Shown here piece by piece: positions 1 through 11,600 of a stretch of 44,833 bases of DNA. A program made the position numbers and the translations under genes. Source of the DNA: Moraxellaceae bacterium (GTDB lineage: Bacteria > Pseudomonadota > Gammaproteobacteria > Pseudomonadales > Moraxellaceae); contig JANYEL010000084.1 of assembly GCA_025363155.1 (NCBI GenBank), positions 1 to 44,833 of the forward strand, written 5' to 3'. The stretch's first letter is position 1. Each line of letters starts with the position of its first letter. The notes below the pieces were generated by a model, which ran no database searches, was not told the DNA's origin, and was given only the letters and a program-made list of their open reading frames with translations.

Positions 1-90
1 ATTGCGACTGACGTCGCTCAGGGTTTGTTCTTGCTCAAGAACTAACTTAACCGCTTCGGCTTTGAACTCTGGACTGTATCTTTGACGCAT
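1..90 (-). CDS. IS3-family transposase OrfA, N-terminal fragment
   Basis: Reading the minus strand from the ATG at 90 gives MRQRYSPEFKAEAVKLVLEQ followed by ten more residues up to the window edge. This is the typical N-terminus of the IS3/IS911-type OrfA, a small DNA-binding helix-turn-helix protein encoded upstream of, and frameshifted into, the OrfB DDE transposase. A strong ribosome binding site (AAGGAG) lies a suitable distance upstream. Only 30 codons are visible, so whether the element is intact cannot be judged. The family call rests on the R-Y-S-x-E-F-K-x-E-A-V pattern, which I recognise with good confidence; the subgroup is uncertain. Confidence 0.75.
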   Translation of the reverse strand, partial: MRQRYSPEFKAEAVKLVLEQEQTLSDVSRN

Positions 91-159
91 GAGATGTAAC
101 TCCTTTTGACTGAATTATATCTCTTAAAATTTCGTCCTTAATTTTCAGCAGGGGTCACA
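1..159 (-). mobile_element. IS3-family insertion sequence, one end, cut by window edge
   Basis: The minus strand carries the beginning of a transposase gene (start at 90). Before it lies a stretch that begins TGTGACCCCTGCTG at 159 and looks like the terminal inverted repeat of an IS3-type element. The exact tip (159 or 157) cannot be fixed because the other end and the target duplication are outside the window. The element ends only about 30 bp before the start codon of the broken gene at 190. Confidence 0.7.
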
Positions 160-189
160 TTGCATAGTATCAAATACAAGGAGATCGGT

Positions 190-461
190 ATGAATGAGTA
201 TCTGATAGCTTATGATCTAGTCAATCATAATAGTTACAATGGAATATGCAGGGCAATTAGTGGTTTGGATATCAATAGTTGGCCCTTTTGCACTCCACAT
301 GGATCGCACATAGTGATCTATCCGCAGAGGAAATTACTTCTCACCTTAGTCCTCATATCTGCAAAGAAGATAAACTGTTTGTGGTGCAGTTAGCGGGTGA
401 TTGGTCATCTGCGGGGTTGCCCAAATTTTCTGCAGAATGGTTGCAAGAAAATTTACATTAG
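190..461 (+). pseudogene. Cas2-like / SinR-family small protein, frameshifted
   Basis: The ATG at 190 follows a good AAGGAG site at 178-183. The first frame reads MNEYLIAYDLVNHNSYNGIC and continues to the region of 282. The homologous continuation is then in another frame (HSTWIAHSDLSAEEITSHL, then DKLFVVQLAGDW and a C-terminal AEWLQENLH) to the stop at 459-461. The joined product of about 90 residues fits a small family annotated as SinR-like or Cas2-like, with an N-terminal YLISYDL strand, a central STWI segment and a KLxVxxLxGxW segment. One base appears to be missing near 283, within a run of C and T. There are no CRISPR repeats or other cas genes here, so a role in CRISPR immunity is not suggested. 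A sequencing error or a programmed shift remain possible. Confidence 0.6.
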
Positions 462-1099
462 CATTTTTATGTTTAATTGGATTCATTGAAAATGATCGGC
501 ATACGCGAGTCGCTTCAATTCGTAAAAGTTACCCCCAAAGCTTGCGGGTAATCATGTGGATAAGTCTGTGTGGAACGCGTGGAACTACTGAATTTGTTGA
601 TATTTTTTGAAATGTGTATTTTGTAGTCAGCGAGATTTTTTTGAGCTAATGATGATTTAAAAAGAAACAAATATCATTCAGATACGAGGCTCTTTTATAG
701 GCAGGCGGCTAAGCTCAATTCAATAAATTCGTTTGATTGATCATCTAAAATTAACACACCCAAAGATGATTTGTGCCTCGCTTTATTTTCCAGCAACTAT
801 ACTTTTCTGTGCGTTGATAACTGTGTTTGTGTTTACTTTGCAATGAATGAAAATCCTATTTCTTGTGTTTAAGAGATAAATTTATCCGTCCGATCAACTC
901 AAAACTATCAAATGCAGTATTTGTATATAAAGTAATCGATGTAATCTGTTGAAAATATTAAAAGTACCTAATAAAAAATTAGCTATTCGCTATTGTCGTT
1001 GATTAAATTTATGTGTTGAAAAACAAAGAGATTGTTTGGATTCTAGGCGTTGAATCGATGGTTTCTAGCATTCTATGCAAATCTGATCATAATTCTATA
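462..1099. other. Gene-free AT-rich stretch
   Basis: I find no convincing gene here. A 69-codon open frame at 401-610 lacks a ribosome binding site and overlaps the broken gene. The stretch is AT-rich with scattered short runs and shows no strong hairpin. It may be decayed accessory DNA between the IS end and the orphan gene. Confidence 0.5.
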
Positions 1100-1128
1100 T
1101 TGACTATAACTGTCTATAGGTCTATTTT
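1100..1128 (+). promoter_or_regulatory. Candidate sigma-70 promoter of the orphan gene
   Basis: TTGACT at 1100-1105 and TATTTT at 1123-1128 are separated by exactly 17 bp. The pair lies 36 bp before the ATG at 1165. The spacer holds CTATAACTGTCTATAG, a short inverted repeat that could be an operator. The call rests on motif match only. Confidence 0.45.
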
Positions 1129-1164
1129 TGCAGCAATAGACTCTACAAGGATGGAGGAATAAAA

Positions 1165-1521
1165 ATGACAGATCATGTTATAAATGAGACAGATACCGTA
1201 AAATTAGAAATCACATGGCGTATCTTAGAAACCATAACGACAACCAAATATGCGATCTCTGGATCGGAGTTAAGAAATGCTGCGTGGGGCTTGGATTATC
1301 TAATCGGTACTTGGATTGATAAAACTAGTAATGAAATCCATCTGAATGGCTTGGCTGACAATACGCCAATTTTAATTTTTAAATATCTTCGGGAAATGCT
1401 TGAACAAGCTTTTATCCAAAGTCTTGAGACTGAATTGACGATGAAAATAGACAAAGATCATTCAATCAATGTCAAAATTGAAATTGACACTCAGGGAACT
1501 ACACAGACATTTGTTGAATGA
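1165..1521 (+). CDS. Orphan hypothetical protein, 118 residues
   Basis: I do not recognise this gene. It encodes 118 residues without a signal peptide or membrane segment, so it is probably cytoplasmic. The composition is acidic and polar, with alternating helix-like (LREMLEQAFIQSLETEL) and strand-like (SINVKIEIDTQGT) stretches, suggesting a small alpha/beta fold. The start is well supported: GGAGGA at 1153-1158 lies 6 bp before the ATG, a sigma-70-like promoter ends 36 bp upstream, and a hairpin terminator follows about 50 bp after the stop. It is therefore a single-gene transcription unit in an accessory region between an IS end and a tRNA. It could be an immunity or regulatory protein, but nothing in the sequence shows this. 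Confidence 0.75.
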   Translation: MTDHVINETDTVKLEITWRILETITTTKYAISGSELRNAAWGLDYLIGTWIDKTSNEIHLNGLADNTPILIFKYLREMLEQAFIQSLETELTMKIDKDHSINVKIEIDTQGTTQTFVE

Positions 1522-1565
1522 CAATTGAGGGTGATTTTCAGTAGCAAAGTCAGTTCAATATAAGG

Positions 1566-1597
1566 CTAAAAACTCGCATATCGTGCGGGTTTTTTTA
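1566..1597 (+). terminator. Rho-independent terminator after the orphan gene
   Basis: A 7-bp stem (ACTCGCA 1572-1578 with TGCGGGT 1584-1590, one G-T pair) with a five-base loop is followed by a run of seven T. It lies about 50 bp after the stop at 1521. Confidence 0.75.
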
Positions 1598-1694
1598 TGC
1601 CTGAAATGAATGATAGATCAAAAAAAAGGAAGTCTTGTGGTGAGTAATGGATGGTCTTTCTAGGATAAGTTTTTTTTGTTTTTATCAGCAAATA

Positions 1695-1771
<77 letters not shown>

Positions 1772-2630
1772 ATATTTCATAAAACACTATGAATATCATA
1801 ATATAATAGCACAGTATTGAATTAGAAATCTTGATTAATACGACAGCTAACGAATAGGATGTTCTCATCCACTACGCCATACCAGTCGTTTTTCACGGCG
1901 CATAATACACTATGCAGATAACAAGAATAAAGATGGCCTGTTCATTCGTTAAACAGTTTTGTCGATAAATATCGATTACTTTAATTACACAAACTTACAT
2001 TGTTCTGGAAATCGTGAGCTGCCAGCTTAGCGATTCTTCGAGATCCTGAAAAACACATGTTTTATTTTAAAAAAAGAGAACTGTGTCACTTTATTTCTTT
2101 CTGTATGGGTGTTATTTGATCGAATAGCACATTTGGTTACAAATGTGTTTTTGTGGAATTGGCTGTAATTTGAGCGTTATGTCGTATTTATCAATGTAAA
2201 TATGTTACGAATAGTTGATACATAGTTACATTTAAGGATGTTTGTTAATGAGAAATTACATTGTAAATCATGGAGATTTTTAGTCTTTAGTTTTTAAGTG
2301 ATGTCTATTTTGTTCGCTGCTTTTGTGCAAGTGGCTTGTTGAAGTTTGAACGGGGCAGTCACCCGAATGGGCTATAGACTAAAGTAATGATTTCAGGGTA
2401 TTTCTAGCAGGTCTAATTTGGGGATCTTAGAGCAGGAAATCAAAATAACAAAATCAATTGATGGGTGGGGTTGAGTTGATTGTTATTTGCACAGATTTGG
2501 ATGCGCGGATTATGTGGAAAATGGGGAAAACCGGGGGGTGAAGGCAGTTAATTTTTTAAATGCCAAACCAAGCGATACATAAAACAACTTTTTTATTTAA
2601 TTTAAACGAACATATTTAGGAAATAAGATT
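1772..2630. other. Gene-free leader upstream of the giant adhesin
   Basis: These 859 bp carry no gene that I can support. The adhesin ribosome site AGGAA is at 2618-2622, eight bases before the ATG. Between 2137 and 2266 the pentamer TTACA or its complement TGTAA occurs repeatedly (2137, 2164, 2195, 2226, 2256, 2262), including the palindrome TTACATTGTAA at 2256-2266. Such a long leader with clustered motifs is what one expects in front of a regulated surface-protein gene, but no specific regulator can be named. Confidence 0.45.
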
Positions 2631-5600
2631 ATGACTACTATTTATACCGCTGATTTTAATGATGGATCAGGAAATGCAAATTTAGATGGTACAAGCACGT
2701 CAGGGTTGTGGCATTTGTCTACAGGACGTGGAAATCAGGCGGGTCACAGTGCAGATGATAGTTTGTACTTTGGACAAGGCGAAAATATAAATGGTGGTGG
2801 TAACTTCGATGCTGGGACAGTCAGTGGGAATGTGCTGACGCCCATAATCAGTTTGGGGAGTGGCGCATCATCGCTAAGCTTTAATTACTTCTTACAAACA
2901 GAGCATGGTGCGAATACTAGTAGTCCGTATGATAGAGCTAGTGTTGCAATATCTCAGAATGGTGGTTCTTTTACGACGCTCATTTCTTCTTTGCCTGATG
3001 CGAATGCTTGGACTGCACAGACGATTAATTTAAGTGCTTACGCAGGAAGCAACATTCAACTTCGATTCAGTTTTGCAACAGGGGATAATATCGCTAATAA
3101 TTTTGAGGGATTCTATCTTGATGATATTCAAGTAACTAGTACGGGGGTTGGCGCTGTTTCTGATACCGATGGTGCTGGTAACACTGTTGCAGAAAATGCA
3201 ACAAATGGTACATTGGTTGGTGTTACTGCTTCTGCTGCTAATATTGATGTCGGTCCTGCAGTGACATATACCCTGAGTAATAGTGCTGGTGGGTGTTTTG
3301 TAATTGATCCTAATACGGGCGTGGTGACTGTTGCCAACGCGAGTCTGTTGGATTTCGAAACGGCGACGAGTAAAAGTATCACTGTGTTAGCGACAAATAG
3401 TAATGGTGCAACTAATAGCAAAGTCTTTACCATTGGCGTCTCTAATGTCAATGAGGCCCCGGCTGGTACCGATAAGACGATTACAATCAATGAAGATAAT
3501 ACTTATACGTTGACTCAAGCTGACTTTGGTTTTAGCGATCCTGCGGATTTAGGTGCTAACAGTTTTCTGAGTGTGATAGTCGTTCCTCCATCAACTGGTA
3601 GTTTGAAGTTGAATGGCACTTCAGTTATGGCGGGTCAGAGTGTTTTGGTTACAGACATTGTTGCCAACAAATTAACGTTTACACCAGCTGCAAATGCAAA
3701 TGGTATTAATGCTAACTTTTCTTTCTTTGTGAAAGATAATGGCGGTACTGCAAGTGGTGGTATTGATACCGATCAAACCGCAAATACCATCACCTTCAAC
3801 GTGAACTCAGTGAACGATGCACCTGCTGGCACTGATAACAACATCATCATGCAAGAAGATGCTTTTTACCTTTTCCACGCCAGTGACTTTGGTTTTACCG
3901 ATGTTAATGATTCCCCGCAAAATGCTTTTAGCAGTGTAGTCGTTCAACTGCCAAGTACAGGCACCTTGTATTTTAATGGTGTTGCAGTGGGCGCAACGAC
4001 AACGGTTACTCTTACAGACATCAACCTAGGCAAGCTGTCTTATGCAGCCGGCGCCAATGTCAGCGGTAACGCATCATCAACCTTAAACTTCCAAGTTCAA
4101 GACAATGGCGGCACAGCCAATGGTGGTGTGAATACTGACCCAACTGCAAATGTTCTCACGATTGACGTTATAGCAATCAACGATGCACCAGTCGCTGCCA
4201 ACAGCACTGTGACTGCGTTGGAAGACACCGCGTATGTATTTGCTACTGCAGATTTCGGCTTTAGCGATCCAGTTGATGCGGCAAGTGGTTCGGGTGCAAA
4301 CAATTTACTCAATGTGATTATTCAACAGCCAACTGCTGGTACGTTGTCACTGAATGGCACTGTATTAACGGGTACGAATACCATTAGTGCTGCTGATATC
4401 GCCGCTGGCAAGTTGACCTTCATCGCTGCAAGCAATGTGAATGGCGCAGGCTATGCAAACTTTGCGTTTAAAGTTCAGGATGATGGTGGTGTAGGATTTG
4501 GTGGTGTTGATACCAGTGCTACTACTAAAACGATTACAGTCAACGTCACCTCAGTCAATGACTCACCAACAGGTGCTAATTCGACCGTATCGACATTGGA
4601 AGATACAGCCTATGTATTTACGACTGCAAACTTCGGTTTTGCAGATGCAACCGATGCGGGCAGTACTGCTGGTGCAAACAGCTTACTCAACGTCATTGTC
4701 CAGTTACCGACAGCAGGTACATTGTCATTGAATGGTATTGCATTAACAGCGACCACATCAGTCAGTGTGGTAGATATCGCAGCAGGCAAACTGACTTTCA
4801 TAGCAGCTGCCGATGCAAATGGCTCAGGCTATGCCAACGTTGCATTCAATGTTCAAGATGATGGTGGTACATCAAATTCAGGTGTTGATACCAGCGCCAC
4901 TTCAAACACGATCACGATTGATGTCACCGCAGTGAATGGCGTAGATGATTCGGTTACGATAACGGAAGATGATACAACGACAACGTATGATGTTCTTGCA
5001 AATGACCCAGCGGTCGCGGGGATTTTACAGATTGGTGCAAACGGAGGTGGGGTGTCTAATGGTACAAATTTATCGTACCAATATCTGTTTCCAAATTTAA
5101 ATAGTACTTATTACTCTGAAAACATAACGGTCAATTCTGGTGTGGAAACGAGTTCTGGATATGGTGGCGGGGCTGGTGCTTTTAATGTTGATGTTACAGC
5201 AACACAAATGATCATTACATTCACAGCTAACAGCGGCTTTAATGGAGCTGCTAATTTTAATGGTTTTGCTATTAAAGATGTGACTAATAACTTACAAGCT
5301 ATTTCTAGCGCTACATTAAATTCGGGTCCGTTGACAGCTGGTGCAGTCACCTTTGATCAAGATGCTGTCTATGTGAATTGGGCTGGGTTAAACTTTAACG
5401 CAGGTGACACCATTGTTATTGATTTGGTGACTGGCGCTGTCCCTACTGTCGATTCTCCGACAGGTTATTCTTTTACTGCCAGTGATTTTACTGCGACAGT
5501 GGATGTCAATAATAAAATTTCAGTCACTCTTGGCAGTGCATTTCAGACACTCACAACAGGTAAAAATGCTGTTATTCATGTTCCATATTCTGTCGCTGCG

Positions 5601-8600
5601 CCTAATGGTGGCACTATGCAGGCGATCTATGATCTCACCGTAACTGGGGTAAATGACGCACCGAGTGGAACAGATAAAACAATTACAACAAATGAAGATG
5701 TCGTCTATACCTTGACTCAGGCTGACTTTGGCTTTAGTGATATTGACTTCGGTGTTTTGCAAGCCGTCACAATCAATACATTACCGACAGCAGGGAGCCT
5801 ATTGCTGAACGGCGTTGCAGTCACTAATGGTCAGAGTATTCAGGCAACAGACATTGCTGCTAACTTGTTAACATTTGTTCCAGTCGCCGAGGCAAATGGA
5901 ACAGGCTATGATAGCTTCACCTTCCAAGTTCAAGATAATGACGGTACTACAGGTGGTGGTATTGATACCGATGCAACAGCAAACACCATTACGTTCAACG
6001 TGAACTCAGTGAATGATGCACCAACAGCTGCTGATGCAACCGTGACGACATTGGAAGACACCGCTTATGTATTTAGCGCTGCAGACTTCGGCTTTGCTGA
6101 TGCAACCGATGGAAGCAGCACTGCAGGTGCAAACAGCTTACAAAATGTGATTGTCCAGTTGCCGACAGCGGGCACATTGTCATTGGATGGCACTGTGTTA
6201 ACTGCGTCGACATCAGTTAGTGCTGCAGATATTGCTGCAGGCAAACTGACCTTTCTCGCAGATGCGAATGCAAATGGCGCTGGTTATGCCAACGTGGTAT
6301 TCAATGTTCAAGATGATGGTGGCACCGCTGATTCAGGTGTTGATACTAGTCTTGCTTCTAACAGCATTACCATCAATGTCACCTCAGTCAATGACTCACC
6401 TACAGGTGCTAATGCGACTGTGTCGACCTTGGAAGACACTGCGTATGTATTTACTGCTGCAGACTTCGGTTTTGCTGATGCAACAGATGCGGGTAGTACT
6501 GCAGATGCAAACAGCTTACTCAATGTGATTGTGCAAGTGCCAACAGCGGGTACTTTGTACTTGGCTGGTACTGCATTAACCGCCACCACGAGCGTGAGCG
6601 CAGCAGATATTGCTTTGGGTCTGTTGACCTTTGCAGCGGATGCGAATGCAAATGGCGCTGGTTATGCCAATGTTGTATTCCATGTCCAAGACAATGGTGG
6701 TACCGCAAATGGTTCAGCGGTAGTTCAAACCACGCTGACCTTTGATGGTGCAGGCACGCTGAGTGACCTCTATCCTGACCCGTACGCAGGTAACGGTGAT
6801 ACTTATGCGCAAGGTGGATACACCATCACAGTTGGCGCAGGTCAGCATATCGATTCTGAAGATGGAAATGGTATCTTTTTCCATAATGGTTCAGCGAATC
6901 AGACATATGACAACTGGGCGCGTTTGACTGCCGATAATGGTGGCGTGTTTAACCTAGAGTCATTCGTTCTAAATAATGGCCAAGGTGGTGAAGTACGCAC
7001 CAGCTTGAACCCAGGCACAGTCTTCACCTATGCAGCAGGTTCCAACGCGGTAAGTTTCCAAGGTGTGCAATGGGTTGAGTTCAGCCCGCTTGGCGACGGT
7101 AGTTCAGATGGCAATCAGATCTACTTAGATACGATTGTTGTATCAAGTGGTGTTGCTATCGATACCAGTGTTGCTTCAAATACGATCACCATCGACGTGA
7201 CCTCCGTCAATGATGCGCCATTAGGTACAGATAGCACGATCACTGCGGAAGAAGACATCGCTTACGTGTTTAGTGCAGCGGACTTCGGCTTTACCGATCC
7301 AACGGATGCAAGCAGCACAGCTGGAACAGACAACCTAAAAAATGTGATTGTCCATGTGCCGACAGCGGGTACTTTGTCATTGAACGGCGTCGCGTTAACT
7401 GTAACCACAACAGTCAGTGTTGCAGACATTAACGCAGGTTTATTGACATTCCTTGCTGCAGCTAATGCTAATGGTGCAGGCTATGCCAACCTCGTATTCA
7501 ACGTCCAAGATGATGGTGGTGTGGTCAATAGCGGTGCTGATACTAGCGTCACTCCAAACACCCTGGTCATTGATGTCACCGCAATTAACGATGCACCAAT
7601 CATCAATGCAGCAGATTCCACAGGCGCAGTCATTGAAGACTTCGCAGTGGTTGCAGGCAATATCACTGATACTGGCGCAATCTCATTTGATGACATTGAA
7701 TTAACAGATAGTCATACACTGACTGTAACTGCAGCTGCTGGAAATACACTTGCAGGTGTCTTGACCGCAAGCATCACTGATCCAGCAACAGGCGTAGGCG
7801 ATGGCACCATTGTGTGGCATTACACCTTATCCAATGCGGATGCACAGCAAGCTGCTGCCGGACAGACTTACCAAGAACACTATACTATTGCGATTGATGA
7901 TGGTAATGGCGGCGTGACCAATCAAGTCATCACGATTGGTGTGAATGGTCGCAATGATGCACCGATTGCTGTGAATGATACCGCCACCATCTTTGAAGAC
8001 GCACCAGCCATCGCTGGTAATGTGTTGACCAACGACACTGATGTCGATCTCGGTGCAGTGAAGTCCGTGAATCAAATCCGTAAAGGCAGTACAGAAGGTA
8101 GCGGTACACTTGGCGTACTCGGCAGTGCACTCACTGGCTTATACGGTAGCCTCACTCTCAATGCCAATGGTAGCTACAGCTACACCGTGAATAGCACAAA
8201 CCCAGCCGTCAATACACTGGCTGTTGGTCAAACTCTGACAGAATCGTTTAACTATCGTTTGTCTGATGGCTTCGTTACTGATCGTGCAGTCCTCAATATC
8301 ACCATTCAAGGCACCAACGATGCACCAGTGGTTGCCGCTGCACTTAGCACGACTGTGGCTGAAGGCGACTTAGCTTCTACCTTCAACCTGTTAGCAGGTG
8401 CAAGCGATGTTGATAACAGCGAAACTGCCATACTCCGCGTGGTTCATGCCACTTATAGTGTTGACGGTACTGCAACGGGTAACAGCGGTAGCGACTTACC
8501 AGCAGGCGTGAGCTTGTCTGGTTCTAATCTACTGATTGACCCAACCAATAGTGCTTATGACTATTTGGCAGTCGGTCAACAAGCAGTCATCGTCGTCAGC

Positions 8601-11600
8601 TATGACGTTCAAGATGCGCAAGGTGCAACGGTTACTCAAACTGCCACCTTAACCATTACTGGTACCAATGATACGCCAGTGGTTGCTGCACCATTAACCA
8701 CCACTGTTGCTGAAGGCGATTCAGCCTCAACTATTAATCTGTTACTTGGTGCAAGCGATGTTGACACCGGCGAAACTGCCACACTCAGCGTTGTGAATGC
8801 CACTTACAGTGTTGATGGTGCTGCAACAGGCAATAGTGGTAGCGACTTGCCAGCAGGCGTGAGCTTGTCTGGTTCTGATCTGACTATTGATCCAGCCAAC
8901 AGTGCTTATGACTATTTGGCAATTGGTCAACAAGCAGTCATCGTAGCCACCTATCAAGTTCAAGATGCACAAGGTGCTACAGTTACTCAAACCGCAACCT
9001 TAACCATTGAAGGCACCAACGATACACCAGTGGTTGCTGCTGCATTGAGCACGACTGTTGCTGAAGGCGATCCATCGTCCAGCTTCAATCTGTTAGCAGG
9101 TGCAAGTGATGTTGATACAGGCGAAACCGCTACCATCAGCGTAGACAATGTCACTTACAGTGTTGACGGTACTGCAACGGGTAATAGTGGTAGCGACTTA
9201 CCAGCAGGCGTGAGCTTGTCAGGTTCTGATCTAGTGATTGACCCAACCAACAGTGCTTATGACTATTTGGCAGTCGGTCAACAAGCGGTCATCGTTGTGA
9301 ACTATGTCGTTCAAGATATCCATGGTGCAGCGGTTGCTCAAACTGCCACCCTAACGATTACGGGTACCAATGATGCGCCAGTGGTTGCTGCACCATTAAG
9401 CACCACCGTCGCTGAAAACGATTCAGCCTCAACCATCAATCTATTGGTCGGTGCAAGTGATGTTGACACAGGCGAAACTGCCACACTCAGCGTTGTGAAT
9501 GCCACTTACAGTGTTGATGGTGCTGCAACGGGTAACAGTGGTAGCGATTTACCAGCAGGCATCAGCTTGTCTGGCTCTGATCTGACTATTGATCCAGCCA
9601 ACAGTGCTTATGACTATTTGGCTGTGGGTCAACAAGCAGTTATCGTTGCTACCTATCAAGTTCAAGATGCGCAAGGTGCGACGGTTACTCAAACTGCAAC
9701 CTTAACCGTAACTGGCACTAACGATGCACCTGTGGTTGCTGCGGCATTGAGCACTACCGTTGCTGAAAATGACCCAGCTTCTACATTCAATCTGTTAGCT
9801 GGTGCAAGTGATGTTGATACTGGCGAAACCGCTAGCCTCAGCGTGATCAATGCATCGTACAGTGTTGATGGTACTGCAACGGGTAATAGCGGTAGCGACT
9901 TACCAGCAGGCATCAGCTTGTCGGGTACTGATCTGCTGATTGATCCAACTGACAGTGCTTATGATCATTTGGCCGTGGGTGAGCAAACAACCATCGTTGT
10001 GACTTATGTCATTCAGGATGCACAAGGCGCGACAGTCAATCAAACTGCAACCTTAACCGTGACTGGTACTAATGATGCACCAACGATCAGTACTGCAAGC
10101 AGTACGGGTGTTGTGATTGAAGACTTTGCAGTGGTTGGCGGCAACATCTCCGATACTGGCATTATCATATTTGACGATGTTGATCTGACTGATGCTCACA
10201 CCACAACGGTTGTAGCTGATAGCGGCAATATCTTGGGCGGCGTGCTCAGTGCAACAATCATCAATAGTGCCACAGGCGTTGGCGATGGTACCGTTCAATG
10301 GATCTATACATTGTCCAATGTAGCGGCTCAACAAGTTGGTGTTGATCAAGTGGTCTTCGAACAGTTCACGGTGACCGTTTCTGATGGTCATGGTGGAACT
10401 GTAGACCAAGTAATTAACGTTGCGGTTGGCGGTCAGAATGATGCACCAGTAGTGACGGGTCCTATCAGCACCACCGTTGCTGAAGGCGATCCAGCTTCTA
10501 CCTACAGTCTGTTGACGGGTGCAAGTGATGTTGACACAGGCGACACACTCAGCATTGATAATGTCACCTTCAGTGTAGATGGTACTGCAACAGGTAATAG
10601 CGGCACTGACTTGCCAGCTGGCATCAGCTTGTCGGGTACTGATCTGCTGATTGATCCAACTGACAGTACTTATGATCATTTGGCTGTGGGCGAGCAAGCA
10701 ACCATCATTTTGAACTACACCATTCAAGGTTCAGAAGGTGAAATGATTGCGCAAACTGCCACTTTAACCATTACTGGCACTAACGACGCACCAGTAGTTG
10801 CAGCAGCATTGAGCGGTAGCGTAACTGAAGGCGACGCACCTGCAGCAACCTTCGATCTTTTGGTTGGTGCAAGCGATGTGGATACAGGCGAAACCGCCAC
10901 CCTCAGCGTTGCCAATATTAGCTACAGCGTTGATGGTGTTGCCACGGCTAACCCAGCAGGCGTCAGCTTATCTGGCAATGTTCTGAGCATTGATCCAGCC
11001 AACAGTGGATATGACTATTTGGCTGTTGGTCAACAAGCGGTCATCGTCGCTACTTATGAAGTTCAAGATGCACAAGGCGCAACCGTTACTCAAACTGCAA
11101 CGTACACCATTACAGGTACCAACGATGCGCCAGTCATTACCAGTGGCGCAACGGGCAATATCAACGAAGGTGCAGCGAGCATCGGTGCCGTGGTGTATAC
11201 CGCCACAGTCACAGATGAATTGCTTGATACGCATACCTACTCACTGACAGGTGCCGATGCGGGTGCCTTTACGATTGATGCGCTGACAGGCGTTGTGACA
11301 CTCAACGGCGCGGCTGATTTCGAAACCACCCCAAGCTATCAGTTCAATGTCATCGCAACCGACAACAACGGTTTAACAGCGACCAAAGCAGTAACCATCA
11401 ATGTCAATGACATTTACGGTACGACCATTATCGGTACGCCAAATCCAGATACATATGTTCTGAATCTGGATACCGCAACGATCAATGAAGAACTACCTTA
11501 TCTGGTTAATCTAGGCGCCAGCTTAGACACACTCGTCATCAATACCGCTGCCACAGAAGTTCGCCTCACTCTCACAGCAAGTGAAGTGGGTAACGGCAAC

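Noticed and set aside
190..461. CRISPR-Cas system indicated by the Cas2-like fragment
   Set aside because: No cas1, effector genes or repeat arrays occur in the window; this family also exists outside CRISPR loci.
401..610. 69-codon open frame after the Cas2-like remnant
   Set aside because: No ribosome site, overlaps the remnant, and its protein resembles no family.
1772..2630. Lux box in the adhesin leader
   Set aside because: I looked for a CTGT-N8-ACAG type dyad and found none good enough to report.
10053..10727. A 224-codon open frame on the minus strand inside the adhesin
   Set aside because: It is opposite the repeat-rich adhesin gene, has no ribosome site, and its composition follows from the complementary repeat codons.
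8328..11130. Regular repeats that might be taken for a CRISPR array
   Set aside because: Units are 339-351 bp, coding, and have no short repeat plus unique spacer pattern.
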